Shown: in pieces, positions 1 through 9,091 of the stretch
Position numbering within the stretch: position 1 is the first letter of the stretch
Layout of the letters: the number at the start of each line of letters is the position of its first letter
NCBI GenBank assembly: GCA_963739615.1
Contig: CAVUBD010000015.1
Coordinates: forward strand, 186,001 to 250,000
From: Palsa-504 sp963739615
GTDB lineage: Bacteria; Actinomycetota; Actinomycetes; Streptosporangiales; Streptosporangiaceae
Direction of reading: 5' to 3'
Length of the DNA: 64,000 bases
Position numbers and translations under genes: made by a program
The notes under the pieces: generated by a model
What the model was told of the DNA's origin: nothing
The model's input: only the letters and a program-made list of their open reading frames with translations
The model's database searches: none

Positions 1-138
1 CCGCTCGGCCACATCGGCGATCCTGGTGTCGGCGTACCCTCGCTCGACGATGACCTCAAGCGCCGCCCGCAGCATCTGCTCCCGACGTGCCTCGCCGGCC
101 TCCGCCCGGCCACCCTCACCTCGTCCAGCCTCAGCCAT
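1..138 (-). CDS. TetR-family transcriptional regulator, C-terminal part beyond window
   Basis: Reading leftwards from ATG at 138, the first 46 codons are open to the window edge. After a charged, glycine-rich leader comes a typical TetR first helix: REQMLRAALEVIVERGYAD, then TRIADVAER, the start of the helix-turn-helix. TetR proteins are dimeric repressors whose C-terminal domain, not visible here, binds a ligand. A perfect inverted repeat 70 bp upstream (208-223) is its likely operator. The adjacent right-hand sequence is a decayed FAD oxidoreductase, so the original divergent target may be lost. The family is confident; the ligand is unknown. Confidence 0.85.
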   Translation of the reverse strand, partial: MAEAGRGEGGRAEAGEARREQMLRAALEVIVERGYADTRIADVAER

Positions 139-207
139 TTTGACCGCTCCAGCTCGCTCAAGCCGTTCCCTCGTTGGCGGCCTTGTGGGTAATCGTAGCA
201 GCTTCTA

Positions 208-223
208 GACTGAATGTTCAGTC
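208..223. promoter_or_regulatory. Inverted repeat, probable TetR operator
   Basis: GACTGA-ATGT-TCAGTC is a perfect 6-bp inverted repeat with a 4-bp spacer, in the gap upstream of the leftward TetR gene. Size and symmetry fit TetR-dimer operators. It shares its outer GACTG/CAGTC arms with the repeat at 23699-23718. Binding is inferred. Confidence 0.55.
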
Positions 224-724
224 AATCTTTCGGGAGGCGCGGCTACAAGATCTTCCCGATGGGCCCGTACTACCAGGCCTTTCCCGAGGGCGGGTCGATC
301 AAGCTGTATGCCGACGACGCCAAGCGCAACTACGACGAGGTGTCCCGCTGGTCGAAGAAGGACGCCGACGCGATGCCCCGCTGGGACGCCTGGCTGGCCG
401 GCCTGGCCGACGTGCTGGGACCGCTGCTGCTCACCGTGCCGCCGAACCTCGGCTCCCGGCGGCCCCGCGACCTCGCCGAGACGCTCCGGCTGGCCTGGCG
501 CCACCGTAACCTGGGCGTGCGCACGATCGCCGACGTGACCCGGCTGATGACGATGTCGATCGCCGACCTGCTCGACGACTGGTTCACCTCACCGCAGGTC
601 AAGGGCGCGCTCGCGGTGAACGGCGTGATCGGGACCTGGGCCGGGCCCTACGAGCCAGGCACCGCCTACGTGATGGCGCACCACTCCATCGGCGACGTCG
701 GCGACGGCCACCTCGGCACCGCGA
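214..724 (+). pseudogene. Phytoene-desaturase-like FAD oxidoreductase, internal fragment
   Basis: This frame aligns by eye with the middle of the intact oxidoreductase at 32524-34194. Matching stretches include GYKIFPMGPYY with GYHVFPQGPYF, the LGSRR segment, DVTRLMTMSIADLL with DVTRLLTGSIADLL, and GVIGTWAGP followed by GTAYVM. About 80 N-terminal residues carrying the dinucleotide-binding glycine motif are missing, as is everything after the GTAYVM..HH region. The left junction falls just after the operator at 208-223. The right junction runs in frame into an acyl-CoA synthetase fragment. No catalytic function is expected. Confidence 0.8.
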
Positions 725-1745
725 TGCTGGAAGCGCGCAGCATCGCCCTGGTCGGGGCCAGCGCGCGGCCGGGCCGCCTGGGCGCGCGGATGATCGCCGA
801 GGTGGCCAGGAGCCCGTCGCGGCCGCGCACTTACCTGGTCAACGGCCGCACGCAGGGGCGACCGTTCGGCCGTCATCTTCGGCAGTGCCTTCCTCCCCGG
901 GCTGCGGGACCGGCTGGCCACGACGGCCGCGTCGGCCGCGTCGGCCGCGTCGGCCGGGATGGCGGTGTGCGGGGCCGGGTGCATGGGGTTCGTGAACGTG
1001 GCCAGGGGCCTGCGGGCCATCGGGTACGTCGAGCCCGACCCGCCGCCCGGGCCGGTGGCGCTGATCACCCACTCGGGTTCGGTGTTCTCCGCGATGCTGC
1101 GGGCCCGCCGCGGCTTCGGCTTCAGCCTGGCCGTCTCGTCCGGCCAGGAGCTCGTCACCACCGCCGCGGCCTACGCCGGGTACGCGCTGGGGCTGGCGGA
1201 GACCAAGGTGCTCGCGCTGGTGCTCGAGGCGATCAGGGACGCGCCCGACCTGCGGGCGGTCCTCGCCCAGGCCCAGGCGGCGGACGTGCCGGTGGTGCTG
1301 CTCAGCGTGGGCGGGTCCGACGCCGGGCGGGCCATGGTGTCGGCCCATTCCGGCGCGCTCCAGCCGCTGGCCGGACCGCCTCGCCCGCCATCCCGGCGCC
1401 GCGATCCTGTTCGACCTGCTCCGCGACTACGGCATCCGGACCGTGCGCGCCCGCCCCGCCTCGTCCCGCGCCGAGGCCCTCGCCGCCGCCGCCGAGATCG
1501 GCTACCCGGTCGTGCTCAAGACCGACGAGCCGGGCATCGCCCACAAGTCGGACGTCGGCGGGGTCCGCCTCGCCCTCGGCGATCCCGCCGCCCTCGCCGC
1601 CGCCTACGACGAGATGGCTCCCCGCCTGGGCCCCCGCGCCCTGGTCTGCGAGACGGCCGCCCCAGGTACCGAACTGGCCCTGGGCCCGACCCGCGACGCC
1701 TCCCTCGGCCCGCTGCTCGTGGTCAGCGCCGGCGACGCCGTCCTG
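725..1745 (+). pseudogene. ADP-forming acyl-CoA synthetase (acetate-CoA ligase type), degraded
   Basis: The sequence continues in frame from the preceding fragment. A CoA-binding domain start is visible (SIALVGASARPGRLG). After a frame change near 855 comes the succinyl-CoA-synthetase-like part (AGMAVCGAGCMGFVNVARGL, then ALITHSGSVFSAM). After another change near 1372 comes an ATP-grasp segment (IGYPVVLKTDEPGIAHKSDVGG). The family makes acyl-CoA from acid, CoA and ATP with ADP release and is normally about 700 residues. Here the pieces are shortened, in three frames, and stop abruptly near 1745. A 9-bp unit is repeated three times at 926-952. Confidence 0.8.
926..952 (+). repeat. 9-bp tandem repeat x3
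   Basis: GCCGCGTCG occurs three times in a row, coding Ala-Ala-Ser in the acyl-CoA synthetase remnant. It lengthens a loop before the conserved AGMAVCG motif. Confidence 0.7.
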
Positions 1746-1810
1746 GCTTGGCGTGGACAAGCCAGGACGGCGCTGCTATCGGATGGTCCTGGCCCTAAGG
1801 CCGGGTGCGG

Positions 1811-3715
1811 TTACCCTGCGTCAAAGATCCCGCCGAGAGGCTCCCAGCCGGTCTGCGAGGGCCCCCAGGCCCCGTTCCAGTACTTGTGGAACATCTCGTT
1901 GTTGGTGCCCAGGCCGAAGATGTCGAGCCTGCCGCGTCCCCACGACGCGACCGCAGGCGCGCTGTTGAAGACCCCGCCGAGGGCCTCCCAGCCGGTCTGG
2001 GACGGACCCCAGGCCCCTTCCCAGTACTTGTGGTACATCTGGTTATCCGTGCCCAGCCCGAAGATGTCCAGGCGGCCGGTCTCCCACGACACCGCGGCCG
2101 GCATGCTGTCGAATACCCCGCCGAGGGCCTCCCAGCCGGTCTGGGACGGGCCCCAGGCGGTCCCGTTCCAGTACTTGTGGTACATCTGGTCGTCCGTGCC
2201 GAGCCCGAAGATGTCCAGTCGGTCAGGCGCCCAGGACACCACCGCAGGCGCGCTGTTGAAGACCCCGCCGAGGGCTTCCCAGCCGGTCTGGGACGGGCCC
2301 CAGGCGGTCCCGTTCCAGTACTTGTGGTACATCTGGTTGTCGGTGCCGAGCCCGAAGATGTCGAGTCGGCCGGGCGCCCAGGACACCACCGCCGGGGGGC
2401 TGTCGAACACGCCGCCGAGGGCTTCCCAGCCGGTCTGGGACGGGCCCCAGGCGGTCCCGTTCCAGTACTTGTGGTACATCTGGTTGTCGGTGCCGAGCCC
2501 GAAGATGTCGAGTCGGCCGGGCGCCCAGCTCACCACCGCCGGGGGGCTGTCGAACACGCCGCCGAGGGCTTCCCAGCCGGTCTGGGACGGGCCCCAGGCG
2601 GTCCCGTTCCAGTACTTGTGGTACATCTGGTTGTCGGTGCCGAGCCCGAAGATGTCGAGTCGGCCGGGGTCCCAGGACACCACCGCCGGGGGGCTGTTGA
2701 AGACCCCGCCGAGGGCTTCCCAGCCGGTCTGGGACGGGCCCCAGGCGGCTCCGTTCCAGTACTTGTGGTACATCTGGTTGTCGGTGCCGAGCCCGAAGAT
2801 ATCCAGCCGGTCGGCCGCCCAGGACACCACCGCGGCCGAGGCAGGACCCACCGTCCCGTAGCACAGGTCCACCTCGCCGTTGCTTCCCGAGTTGCTGACG
2901 ACGAGGGTGTGCTGGCCGCAGTCGGTGACCGTGTTCGTCGGAGTCCAGGTAACCGCGGGAGTGGTGGCCCCCGTCTTGATGTCGATGGCCTTCATGGGCG
3001 TCCTGAAGGTGACGGGGTAATCAGGGGCACCCTTGATTCCGTACGCCTCCAGCGTTTCCACGCACCAGGTGAGCTGCTGGACATTCTGGATCGGCAGCGA
3101 AGTGTTGGCGATCCCCTGGAACTGGCAGTTGTAGCTGAAATTGCCGCCTGACTGTCCGGTCAGCGTCATGACACCGGTCAGAAGATCGCCCGGATTGACC
3201 CGGACAAGATCGGAGTGGAACGCGGGCCCGCCTTGGCCGTCGGCATACCAGCTGGCCACCGCCCAGTAGTTCCCGCCGCCGGCGGCCGACACGCCCCATT
3301 GGAGAACGGGCTGGTAGATCATGGTCGAGTTCTGGATGCCGTTGAACAGGAAGATGATCTGCCCATCCTCGGCGATCGGCGCCGGCGGGACATACCACTG
3401 AGTGCTGAACGACGACACCGGCGTACCGGTGGAGTTGGACCAGGACGCGTAGGTAATCCACCCGGTCCCGAAGGCCGGGGCGGGCCGCGCCGGATGAGAG
3501 ACGTTGAGAGGCATCAGAGGCGTCCCCTCAACCTTGGCTTCGATGGCTCCGAAGTCGAACAGGACATTCCCTCCGGCGTCGAGGTTCCTGATGGTCTTGG
3601 TGGCCTCGTCCAGTACCGTGCCGGCCTCGATCTTGTGAACGAGAGAACTCGATCGCAGTCCCCCCGGGGTAATGACCATGCCGGTCTGCGCGCTGCTCTC
3701 CGCGGTAGTCACCAT
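1811..3715 (-). CDS. Beta-sandwich (G1-peptidase-like) protein with seven-blade PLL lectin propeller
   Basis: The start is taken at ATG 3715, which has AAAGGGG seven bases upstream; an upstream extension runs through a GC hairpin and is unlikely. The product is 634 residues. Residues about 80-290 form a beta-rich domain. It contains QPVLQWG (about 135), NYWAVASWYAD and a later WCVETLEAYG (about 218), which resembles the Gln/Glu layout of G1 glutamic peptidases; this is a tentative call. Residues about 296-634 are seven nearly identical 47-49-residue repeats with RLDIFGLGT, MYHKYW and GPSQTGWE. They match the PLL/fucose-lectin propeller family, where seven repeats close one propeller. No clear signal peptide is seen. 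Role: probably carbohydrate recognition with an attached beta-sandwich enzyme or binding domain. Confidence 0.8.
   Translation of the reverse strand: MVTTAESSAQTGMVITPGGLRSSSLVHKIEAGTVLDEATKTIRNLDAGGNVLFDFGAIEAKVEGTPLMPLNVSHPARPAPAFGTGWITYASWSNSTGTPVSSFSTQWYVPPAPIAEDGQIIFLFNGIQNSTMIYQPVLQWGVSAAGGGNYWAVASWYADGQGGPAFHSDLVRVNPGDLLTGVMTLTGQSGGNFSYNCQFQGIANTSLPIQNVQQLTWCVETLEAYGIKGAPDYPVTFRTPMKAIDIKTGATTPAVTWTPTNTVTDCGQHTLVVSNSGSNGEVDLCYGTVGPASAAVVSWAADRLDIFGLGTDNQMYHKYWNGAAWGPSQTGWEALGGVFNSPPAVVSWDPGRLDIFGLGTDNQMYHKYWNGTAWGPSQTGWEALGGVFDSPPAVVSWAPGRLDIFGLGTDNQMYHKYWNGTAWGPSQTGWEALGGVFDSPPAVVSWAPGRLDIFGLGTDNQMYHKYWNGTAWGPSQTGWEALGGVFNSAPAVVSWAPDRLDIFGLGTDDQMYHKYWNGTAWGPSQTGWEALGGVFDSMPAAVSWETGRLDIFGLGTDNQMYHKYWEGAWGPSQTGWEALGGVFNSAPAVASWGRGRLDIFGLGTNNEMFHKYWNGAWGPSQTGWEPLGGIFDAG
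1814..2830 (-). repeat. Seven tandem ~147-bp repeats coding propeller blades
   Basis: Seven copies of about 145 bp make up the 3' half of the lectin gene. Neighbouring copies are nearly identical in DNA, including silent positions. This points to recent duplication or gene conversion rather than old blades held by selection. The two blades nearest the C-terminus lack one residue after KYW. Confidence 0.9.
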
Positions 3716-4030
3716 TACTGATCCCCTTTCCCCGCCTTGGGCGGGGTCCCTAGCGGTAATTTGCGGCCCTTGCGGTGTTTGCTCGACCGCCTGCCCCGGA
3801 TGCACCCAGTGCACGGAAGACTCGCGCCGGGGCCCGCCTGGCGCGATTACCTCTCGTTCTTCACCACCCAACGGGCTGATCCCTCCGCATCCGGCTGCTA
3901 CTAATGGACGGAGGACTCCTGCGCCGCCGCTGATACACGCCCGCACGGACTCTCCGTGGCCGCTTTACCCGGCCGCGGCTGGCCTCGCCGTTGTCCTGGC
4001 GTGCTCATCATCCCCGTGTGCCGGGGGTGT
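3716..4030. other. Intergenic region with a GC hairpin
   Basis: No gene is seen in these 315 bp. At 3730-3746 CCCCGCC-TTG-GGCGGGG forms a perfect 7-bp stem just upstream of the ribosome-binding site of the leftward lectin gene, so it would lie in its 5' leader. The rest separates that gene's promoter from the 3' end of the leftward HNH gene. Confidence 0.5.
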
Positions 4031-5638
4031 TTACCCGGCGCGGGCGGGCGGGCCGTGGCTGTGCAGGACCTTGGTCCGGTCCGGGTTCCAGGCGGTGGTG
4101 GTGCCGTCGGGGTTCAGCACCAGCGTCCAGCCCCACCGGTGGATCACGACGTGGTGGTGATACCAGCACAACAGGATGCACTCTTTCACGCTGGTCTTGC
4201 CGCCGCGGGATTTGTGCGTGACGTGGTGGATCTCGCAGGCTGCGGCGGGCTGCCAGCAGCCGCCGGACCACTGGCAGTGCTGGTCCCGCAGCCGGATCGC
4301 GTTGCGGATCGAGGCCGGCACGCTGTCGCTGACGCCGACGTCCAGCGGCAGGCTCGGGCCGCCCAGTCGCGCGCCGAGCTGCTGCTGTCGCAGGAACGAC
4401 GCCAGCCCGCCCGGCCCGGACAGGAGGTCCACGGCTTTGCCGATGATGGCTTTTTCGAGGGCCTCGCGGCCGCGCTCCGTCGGCGGTACCGGGCCGTCTT
4501 CGCGGCCGCTGGCCCCGTCCTCGGCTGAGACCGGACCGGTCTCGCCCTCGCCCGGTCCGGTCTGCCCGCCGCGGCCGTGCCCGTACCCGGCCAGTTCCAC
4601 GCACAGCCGCACCAGGTCATCCAGGGCGGCCGGGTTCACATCGGCCAGTACCACCGGGGTGACCGAGGCGTCGCACGCGAACCCCTGCGCGGCGTCGCCG
4701 TCCAGCCACGCCGCGCCGTCCCCGCCGGCCACGGAGGCGGCGGCCCGGGCGCCGGCCCACTGGGCGCGGACCCGTGCGGTCCACTCGTTCAGCAGCGCGG
4801 AGTCGGCGTCCAGGGCCAGCAGGTCCGCCAGCGAGACATGGGCCCAGACCTTGGCGGGCTGCCCGGCCCGGTCCGGCAGCAGGCCACTCGCCACCAGGCG
4901 GCGCATCGCCTCTTCCAGCGCGTCGTGGTACCGCTGCTCATGGGTCCGGGTGTCCTCCGCCCCGGCCGGGGCCGACAGGGCATCCAGCACCGTGGCCAGG
5001 AACGCGGCGCATTCGGGGGTCAGCTCACCCGTGAGGACGCCGGCACCCTGGTAGGTGGTCTCCAGCCGCACCGACCGGTCCCCGAATACCTGACCGGGGC
5101 CATCGTCGTCAGGGGGCCGGGACCTCTCATACATCTCCGCGGCCAGCGCGGTCAGGTCCCGCAGGTCCAGGCCGGACCGGGCCGCGCCGAGCAGGATCTC
5201 ATCCGCCTCCTCGCGGGAGTCGGCCGGGAGCTTGCCGGACCAGTCGCAGATGGTCCGGGCCCAGGACACCGAGATCTCCCCGGCGGCCAGCGCCGCCGCC
5301 ACCAGGGGGTGCGCGGCGGCCCGGCGGGCCCAGCCCAGGTGCCCGGCCGCGGCGCCCCTGCCGACCCGCGTCTTGGTGATCAGCCACATCCGCGGACTGT
5401 AATCCCCGTCCGCATAATAGCCCTGCCCCGCGGTGAACGCCCCCAGCACCGAGGACCGCGCGGCGGTGCCCATCGCGTCCGCCTGCTCCAGCGCCCGCAG
5501 GCACTGCGCCTGCTCCTCGGCGGCCAACTGGGTGGGGTCCGCGGCGGCCAGGTAGCCCAGCGCGGACTTCAGCAGCCTCAACGCCTCGCTCGCACTGGAA
5601 ATCACCGGGACGGCACTCACCTGGATCGTCACCTCCAT
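4031..5638 (-). CDS. DUF222/13E12-type HNH endonuclease-domain protein
   Basis: The 535-residue product has the standard two-part layout of the actinobacterial 13E12 family. A long helical DUF222 region covers residues about 30-420. A C-terminal HNH domain starts near residue 455 with IRLRDQHCQWSGGC, EIHHVTHKSRGGKTSV and LCWYHHHVVIHRWGW. The His and Cys residues expected for metal binding and the beta-beta-alpha fold are present. These proteins occur in many copies in actinomycetes; their biological substrate is not established. The gene stands alone between two intergenic stretches with no operon partner. The length is normal and no defects are seen. Confidence 0.9.
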   Translation of the reverse strand: MEVTIQVSAVPVISSASEALRLLKSALGYLAAADPTQLAAEEQAQCLRALEQADAMGTAARSSVLGAFTAGQGYYADGDYSPRMWLITKTRVGRGAAAGHLGWARRAAAHPLVAAALAAGEISVSWARTICDWSGKLPADSREEADEILLGAARSGLDLRDLTALAAEMYERSRPPDDDGPGQVFGDRSVRLETTYQGAGVLTGELTPECAAFLATVLDALSAPAGAEDTRTHEQRYHDALEEAMRRLVASGLLPDRAGQPAKVWAHVSLADLLALDADSALLNEWTARVRAQWAGARAAASVAGGDGAAWLDGDAAQGFACDASVTPVVLADVNPAALDDLVRLCVELAGYGHGRGGQTGPGEGETGPVSAEDGASGREDGPVPPTERGREALEKAIIGKAVDLLSGPGGLASFLRQQQLGARLGGPSLPLDVGVSDSVPASIRNAIRLRDQHCQWSGGCWQPAAACEIHHVTHKSRGGKTSVKECILLCWYHHHVVIHRWGWTLVLNPDGTTTAWNPDRTKVLHSHGPPARAG

Positions 5639-6051
5639 CCGGATGGCCGCAGGCCTGCTGCTTTAATGTGGCGGCTCGTACGAGTGGTCTCCCAATCTAG
5701 ACCTCTGCTAAGTTACTAGTTCGATTATAGTGCTGAGCTAGGACATTTACTGGGAAATACGCGCCAGATCGCGGGTTGAATCCGAAATAGGTAGCCGTGC
5801 TTCGTAAAGGTATTCGCGGCTTAATCGGGGTCCGCGGTCTATTTGCGACTGCTCGATCGCGGCAGCCGCCGTGCCGCGTGCCGGGAATGGGGAGAGGAAC
5901 CATGGACCGTTCGGGCATAATGATCTTGATTTTGACGCCGAAGGGCTGGCGGGCGGTACCCGGCCCATCAGGCCGTGTCACAGTGGCTGGCCGTCGTCGA
6001 TCGCCGCTACGATCACTGCGAACAAGGCGGGTGGCGGAAAGGCAGCGTCTA
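5639..6051. other. Intergenic region, relatively AT-rich
   Basis: These 413 bp contain no convincing gene. Positions about 5690-5820 are clearly more AT-rich than the surroundings and probably hold the divergent promoters for the HNH gene (leftward) and the lipoprotein gene (rightward). The lipoprotein frame stays open upstream to about 5797, but the upstream part has no signal-peptide character. Confidence 0.4.
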
Positions 6052-6984
6052 ATGGGGCGGATGAATCCGATGAGTCGCCGAGGTACGCGGGTCAATGGCC
6101 CCGCACTGGCGCGGTCGGCGCTGGGGCGGGCCGCGGTGCTCACCGCCGTGACCGGGCTCCTGGCGGCCTGCGGTTCCGCCGGGTCATCCGTCAGCACGGC
6201 GACCACGGCCCGCCCGGCGGCCAAGGCCGCGGCCAGCGCTAGCACCAGCGTCGCCGCGGCCCCGTTTGCCGGCATCGTCGAGCCGTTCGACCCCGGGCAC
6301 CCGGCCACGACACGGAACGGCCCCGCCAGCTGCGGCAGCCAGCCTTCCGCGCTTGCCATCGAGCAGTGCTTCGAGATCAAGACTGAGAACGTCGATGTGG
6401 CCATCGACGAGGCACAGCTCGCCCGCTTTCAGAGCGCGTCGCCCGCCGGGAAGACGACCATCCTGGCGCAGGACAGCGCCTGGCTAGCGGCACGCCAGCC
6501 CGTGTGCGCGGCGGCCTTCAGCAGCGGCGGGGCCATCGCCGGGATCGACGTTGCCAGCTGCCTGCTCGACGAGAGTGCGGCCCGTCTCGACGCGGCGAAG
6601 GGGATAACCTCGCCGATGGTCAGGCTCAAGGGCACCGACAGCCTCGACCCGAACCAGCTGTCCTGGTACACCACTCCCGAAGGCTCCCGCATCGCCGAGA
6701 TAAACACGCAGGGCGACACGACTGGCGGCGCCCTCGTTTCCTGGGTGATCATCGGCGGAGCCGACGGGTTCGTGGTCAACCCCAGGCAGTTCTACTTCCA
6801 GGACAAGTCATTCACCGTCGCAGGCAAGTTCCTGCCGCCCAACCCGACCTACCATCGGGTCGCGGCCGGCAAGGAGTACCAGTTCGGCATGGACTACCCC
6901 CGCCTGAACACTGACCCGAATACCAACCTGAGCGCCGCTGGCTATTTCTACGCGCCGGGGGCGCCGACCGCGGTCTGGGGTTAG
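6052..6984 (+). CDS. Secreted lipoprotein with LprI/DUF1311-like domain
   Basis: The start at ATG 6052 is preceded by GGAAAGG with 9-bp spacing and gives a 310-residue protein with a normal lipoprotein signal. A basic N-terminus is followed by a hydrophobic stretch (AVLTAVTGLLAAC) whose LAAC lipobox would be cut before Cys. After an Ala/Ser/Thr-rich linker there is a region with paired cysteines, SCGSQPSALAIEQCFEIKT, a W-L-A-A-R-Q-P-V-C segment and a CLLDESAARLDA ending. This pattern is typical of LprI/DUF1311 lysozyme-inhibitor-like domains. The C-terminal 130 residues are beta-rich and unassigned. It is probably anchored on the outer face of the membrane. It converges with the GMC gene, ending 6 bp before it. 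Confidence 0.75.
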   Translation: MGRMNPMSRRGTRVNGPALARSALGRAAVLTAVTGLLAACGSAGSSVSTATTARPAAKAAASASTSVAAAPFAGIVEPFDPGHPATTRNGPASCGSQPSALAIEQCFEIKTENVDVAIDEAQLARFQSASPAGKTTILAQDSAWLAARQPVCAAAFSSGGAIAGIDVASCLLDESAARLDAAKGITSPMVRLKGTDSLDPNQLSWYTTPEGSRIAEINTQGDTTGGALVSWVIIGGADGFVVNPRQFYFQDKSFTVAGKFLPPNPTYHRVAAGKEYQFGMDYPRLNTDPNTNLSAAGYFYAPGAPTAVWG

Positions 6985-6990
6985 CGCTGC

Positions 6991-8572
6991 TCACAGCCCC
7001 CAGCGGTCGCGGTCCTCGATCAGGTGCCTGGCGTTGCGCATGGCCAGGGCGATGACCGTTTCCATCGGGTTGATGCCGGTAGGACCGGGGAACAGGCTGG
7101 CGTCGGCCACGAATAGCCCGGGCACGCCGTGGAACTCCCCGAAGCCGCCTACCACGCCGCGGCGGGGGTCCGCGCTCATCCGCGCGGTGCCCATGAGGTG
7201 GATCGAGTACAGCTGGATCGCCCGCTTAGGCACCGGCCGGGCCAGCAGGCGCCGTACCTCGCCGGGGCTGCCCACCGCGGGGGCGCCGTCGAAGGGGAGC
7301 AGCACGCGGCGGGCGCCCGCCGCGAACAGCGCCTCGGCGGTCAGTTCCACGCCGCGGACCGCACGGGCGGCGTCGCGGTCGGTCAGCCGGTAGAACACCT
7401 GCGGCCCCAGGCCAGGCACGTTCCTGACCTGTCCGGTCCCGGTGTCCTCGACCAGCGGACCCGCGGTGACGATGCGGTTGTAGTCCGCCATCAGGTCGCC
7501 CAGTTCACGGCCGTAGGCCGGCAGGATCCCGGCCAGCATGGTGGGGGACAGGTTCACCGCGGTCAGCAAGAGCCCTTCTTCGAAGAACTCGCGGACCTGG
7601 AAGGCCTGGTGCACGCCGTGCCAGCCAGTGACGTCCTCATCGAAGAACGCGGTCACCATGGCGTTCGGGTGCAGCGACAGGTTGCGGCCCAGCTGCCCCG
7701 ACCCCAACCGCATCAGCCCGGACCGCATCAGCCCGGACCGCATCAGCCCGGACCGCATCAGCCCGGACCGCATCAGCAGGGCCGGCGTCTGGATCGCGCC
7801 CCCGGCCACGATCACGATCCTGGCGCGCACGGTGATGCTCGGTCCCCTGCGCCCGCCGGGGCGGGTGAAGTGGCCGGTGACACCGGTGACGGCTGGTCCC
7901 GAGCGGGTGACCTGGTCCACCCGGCAGTCGGCGAACAGCCGGGCACCCAGCGACAGCGCCCTCGGCACGCTGGTCACCAGCATCGAGCGCTTCGCGCCGG
8001 TCGGGCAGCCGGTGTTGCAGCTGTTTGTGCCCGCGCAATGCAGCTGGTTGCGGCGGTTCGGGACGATGTCCCCACCCCAGGGCCAGCGCGCCGGCCTTGA
8101 ACAGTTCCGAGTCCCGCCCGATCGTCTCCGGATCCTGCAGGCCGACCGACAGGCGGGCCTCGGCGCGGGCGTAGTAAGGGGCGAGGTCCTTCTCGCGGAT
8201 CTCCGGCAGGCCGTCTTGCTCGGCCCAGCGGTCCAGCACGCGGGCCGGGGCCCGCCACGACATACCCCCGTTGACCACGGTGGACCCGCCCACGCACCGC
8301 CCCTCGGCGTACAGCACGGAGGGCCGGCCGATCGTCATGCCGCCGCCGCCGTCCCGGTACAGGGTCCGCAGCGCCCGCCCGGTCTCGGCCGTGAACGACC
8401 CGGTCGGGTGGTAGCCGCCCTCCTCGAGCAGGATCACGTCCACGCCAGCCTCAGCTAGTTCGGCGGCTGCGGTCGCCCCGCCGGCTCCCGAGCCGACGAT
8501 CACCGCGCCGCAGTCGAGGGCCAGGTCGCCGGTGACATCGGCTTGCTCGGTGAGCCCGCTGGGCAAGGTCAC
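6991..8572 (-). pseudogene. GMC-family oxidoreductase, one frameshift
   Basis: Reading starts at GTG 8572, overlapping the previous gene's TGA (GTGA), with an FAD-binding motif (AVIVGSGAGGATAAAELAEAG) and GMC signatures (EGRCVGGSTVVNGGM). At about 8070-8073, in a run of four G, the frame slips by one base. The other frame then continues without loss (DIVPNRRNQLHCAGTNSC.. through AGGAIQTPALLM to LMGTARMSADP and TGINPMETVIALAMRNA). The full protein would be about 525 residues and would oxidise an alcohol-type substrate using FAD. Four copies of a 15-bp repeat insert LMRSG units after the AGGAIQTPAL motif. Either a genuine pseudogene or a one-base sequence error. Confidence 0.85.
7711..7770 (-). 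repeat. 15-bp tandem repeat x4 inside GMC gene
   Basis: CATCAGCCCGGACCG is repeated four times perfectly, with partial copies at both sides. In the leftward frame it adds Met-Arg-Ser-Gly-Leu units between the conserved AGGAIQTPALL and GSGQLGRNL motifs. Homologues normally have a single RSG-type step there. Confidence 0.9.
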
Positions 8573-9090
8573 GGCTCGCCCGCGCGGATTTGCGGGCCGT
8601 AGGTCTCCAGGCGGCGCCGGGATACGGCGGTGATGTAGGGGGCCGGGTGGTAGCCGATTTCCCGCTGCACCTCCGGCAGGTCGTAGTAGCACATCGTGAC
8701 CGCGCCCTTGAGCCGCTTGACCACCTCGGCCGCGGGGTCGTGCCGGGCCAGCAGCGCCCCGATGTAGGCCTCCGCCACCCGGTCATCGAGGCGGGCGAAC
8801 CGCCGGCCCCGCGACGGCGGGTACAGGCGCGCGCCCTGGTCCAGCACCACCAGCGCGGCGGCCAGGGCCTTCCTGGCCGCAGGCGGCAGGGCGCTCAGCA
8901 TCAGCCCGAGCTCACCCAGGACACGTTCGGTCCGCTGGCCTGCCCGCACCTCGGGCGGGCAGACGATTTCAGCGAACCGCCTGGCCGCCAGCCGGACCGG
9001 GGCACTCAGCCGGACCGGGGCACTCAGCCGGACCGGGGCACTCAGCCGGACCGGGGCACTCAGCCGGGCCGGGGCGCTCGGCCGGAACTG
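8569..9090 (-). CDS. GMC-oxidoreductase partner protein (gluconate dehydrogenase subunit-3-like)
   Basis: The frame runs from just after the MerR stop to TGA 8569, which overlaps the GMC start. The conserved part begins FAEIVCPPEVRAGQRTERV and continues to CYYDLPEVQREIGYHPAPYI. This is the short protein commonly encoded directly before GMC oxidoreductases in actinomycetes and resembles subunit-3-type accessory proteins. No ATG precedes the conserved part. The frame instead enters an 18-bp repeat coding R-L-S-A-P-V, so the original start may have been replaced by repeat expansion. A GTG at 8949 would remove conserved residues. Start unresolved. Confidence 0.6.
   Translation of the reverse strand, partial: QFRPSAPARLSAPVRLSAPVRLSAPVRLSAPVRLAARRFAEIVCPPEVRAGQRTERVLGELGLMLSALPPAARKALAAALVVLDQGARLYPPSRGRRFARLDDRVAEAYIGALLARHDPAAEVVKRLKGAVTMCYYDLPEVQREIGYHPAPYITAVSRRRLETYGPQIRAGEP
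8991..9080 (-). repeat. 18-bp tandem repeat, four perfect and one imperfect copy
   Basis: GCCGGACCGGGGCACTCA repeats perfectly at 8991-9062, with a diverged fifth copy to 9080. It codes R-L-S-A-P-V in the frame of the partner protein and sits exactly where that gene's start codon should be. Confidence 0.9.
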
Positions 9091-9091
9091 C

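Noticed and set aside
1805..3151. Plus-strand repeat protein opposite the lectin gene
   Set aside because: The repeats are those of the minus-strand propeller, and the minus strand encodes a known fold with a proper ribosome-binding site.
5690..5850. tRNA or structured RNA in the AT-rich gap
   Set aside because: No cloverleaf, CCA end or conserved riboswitch core could be drawn from the sequence.
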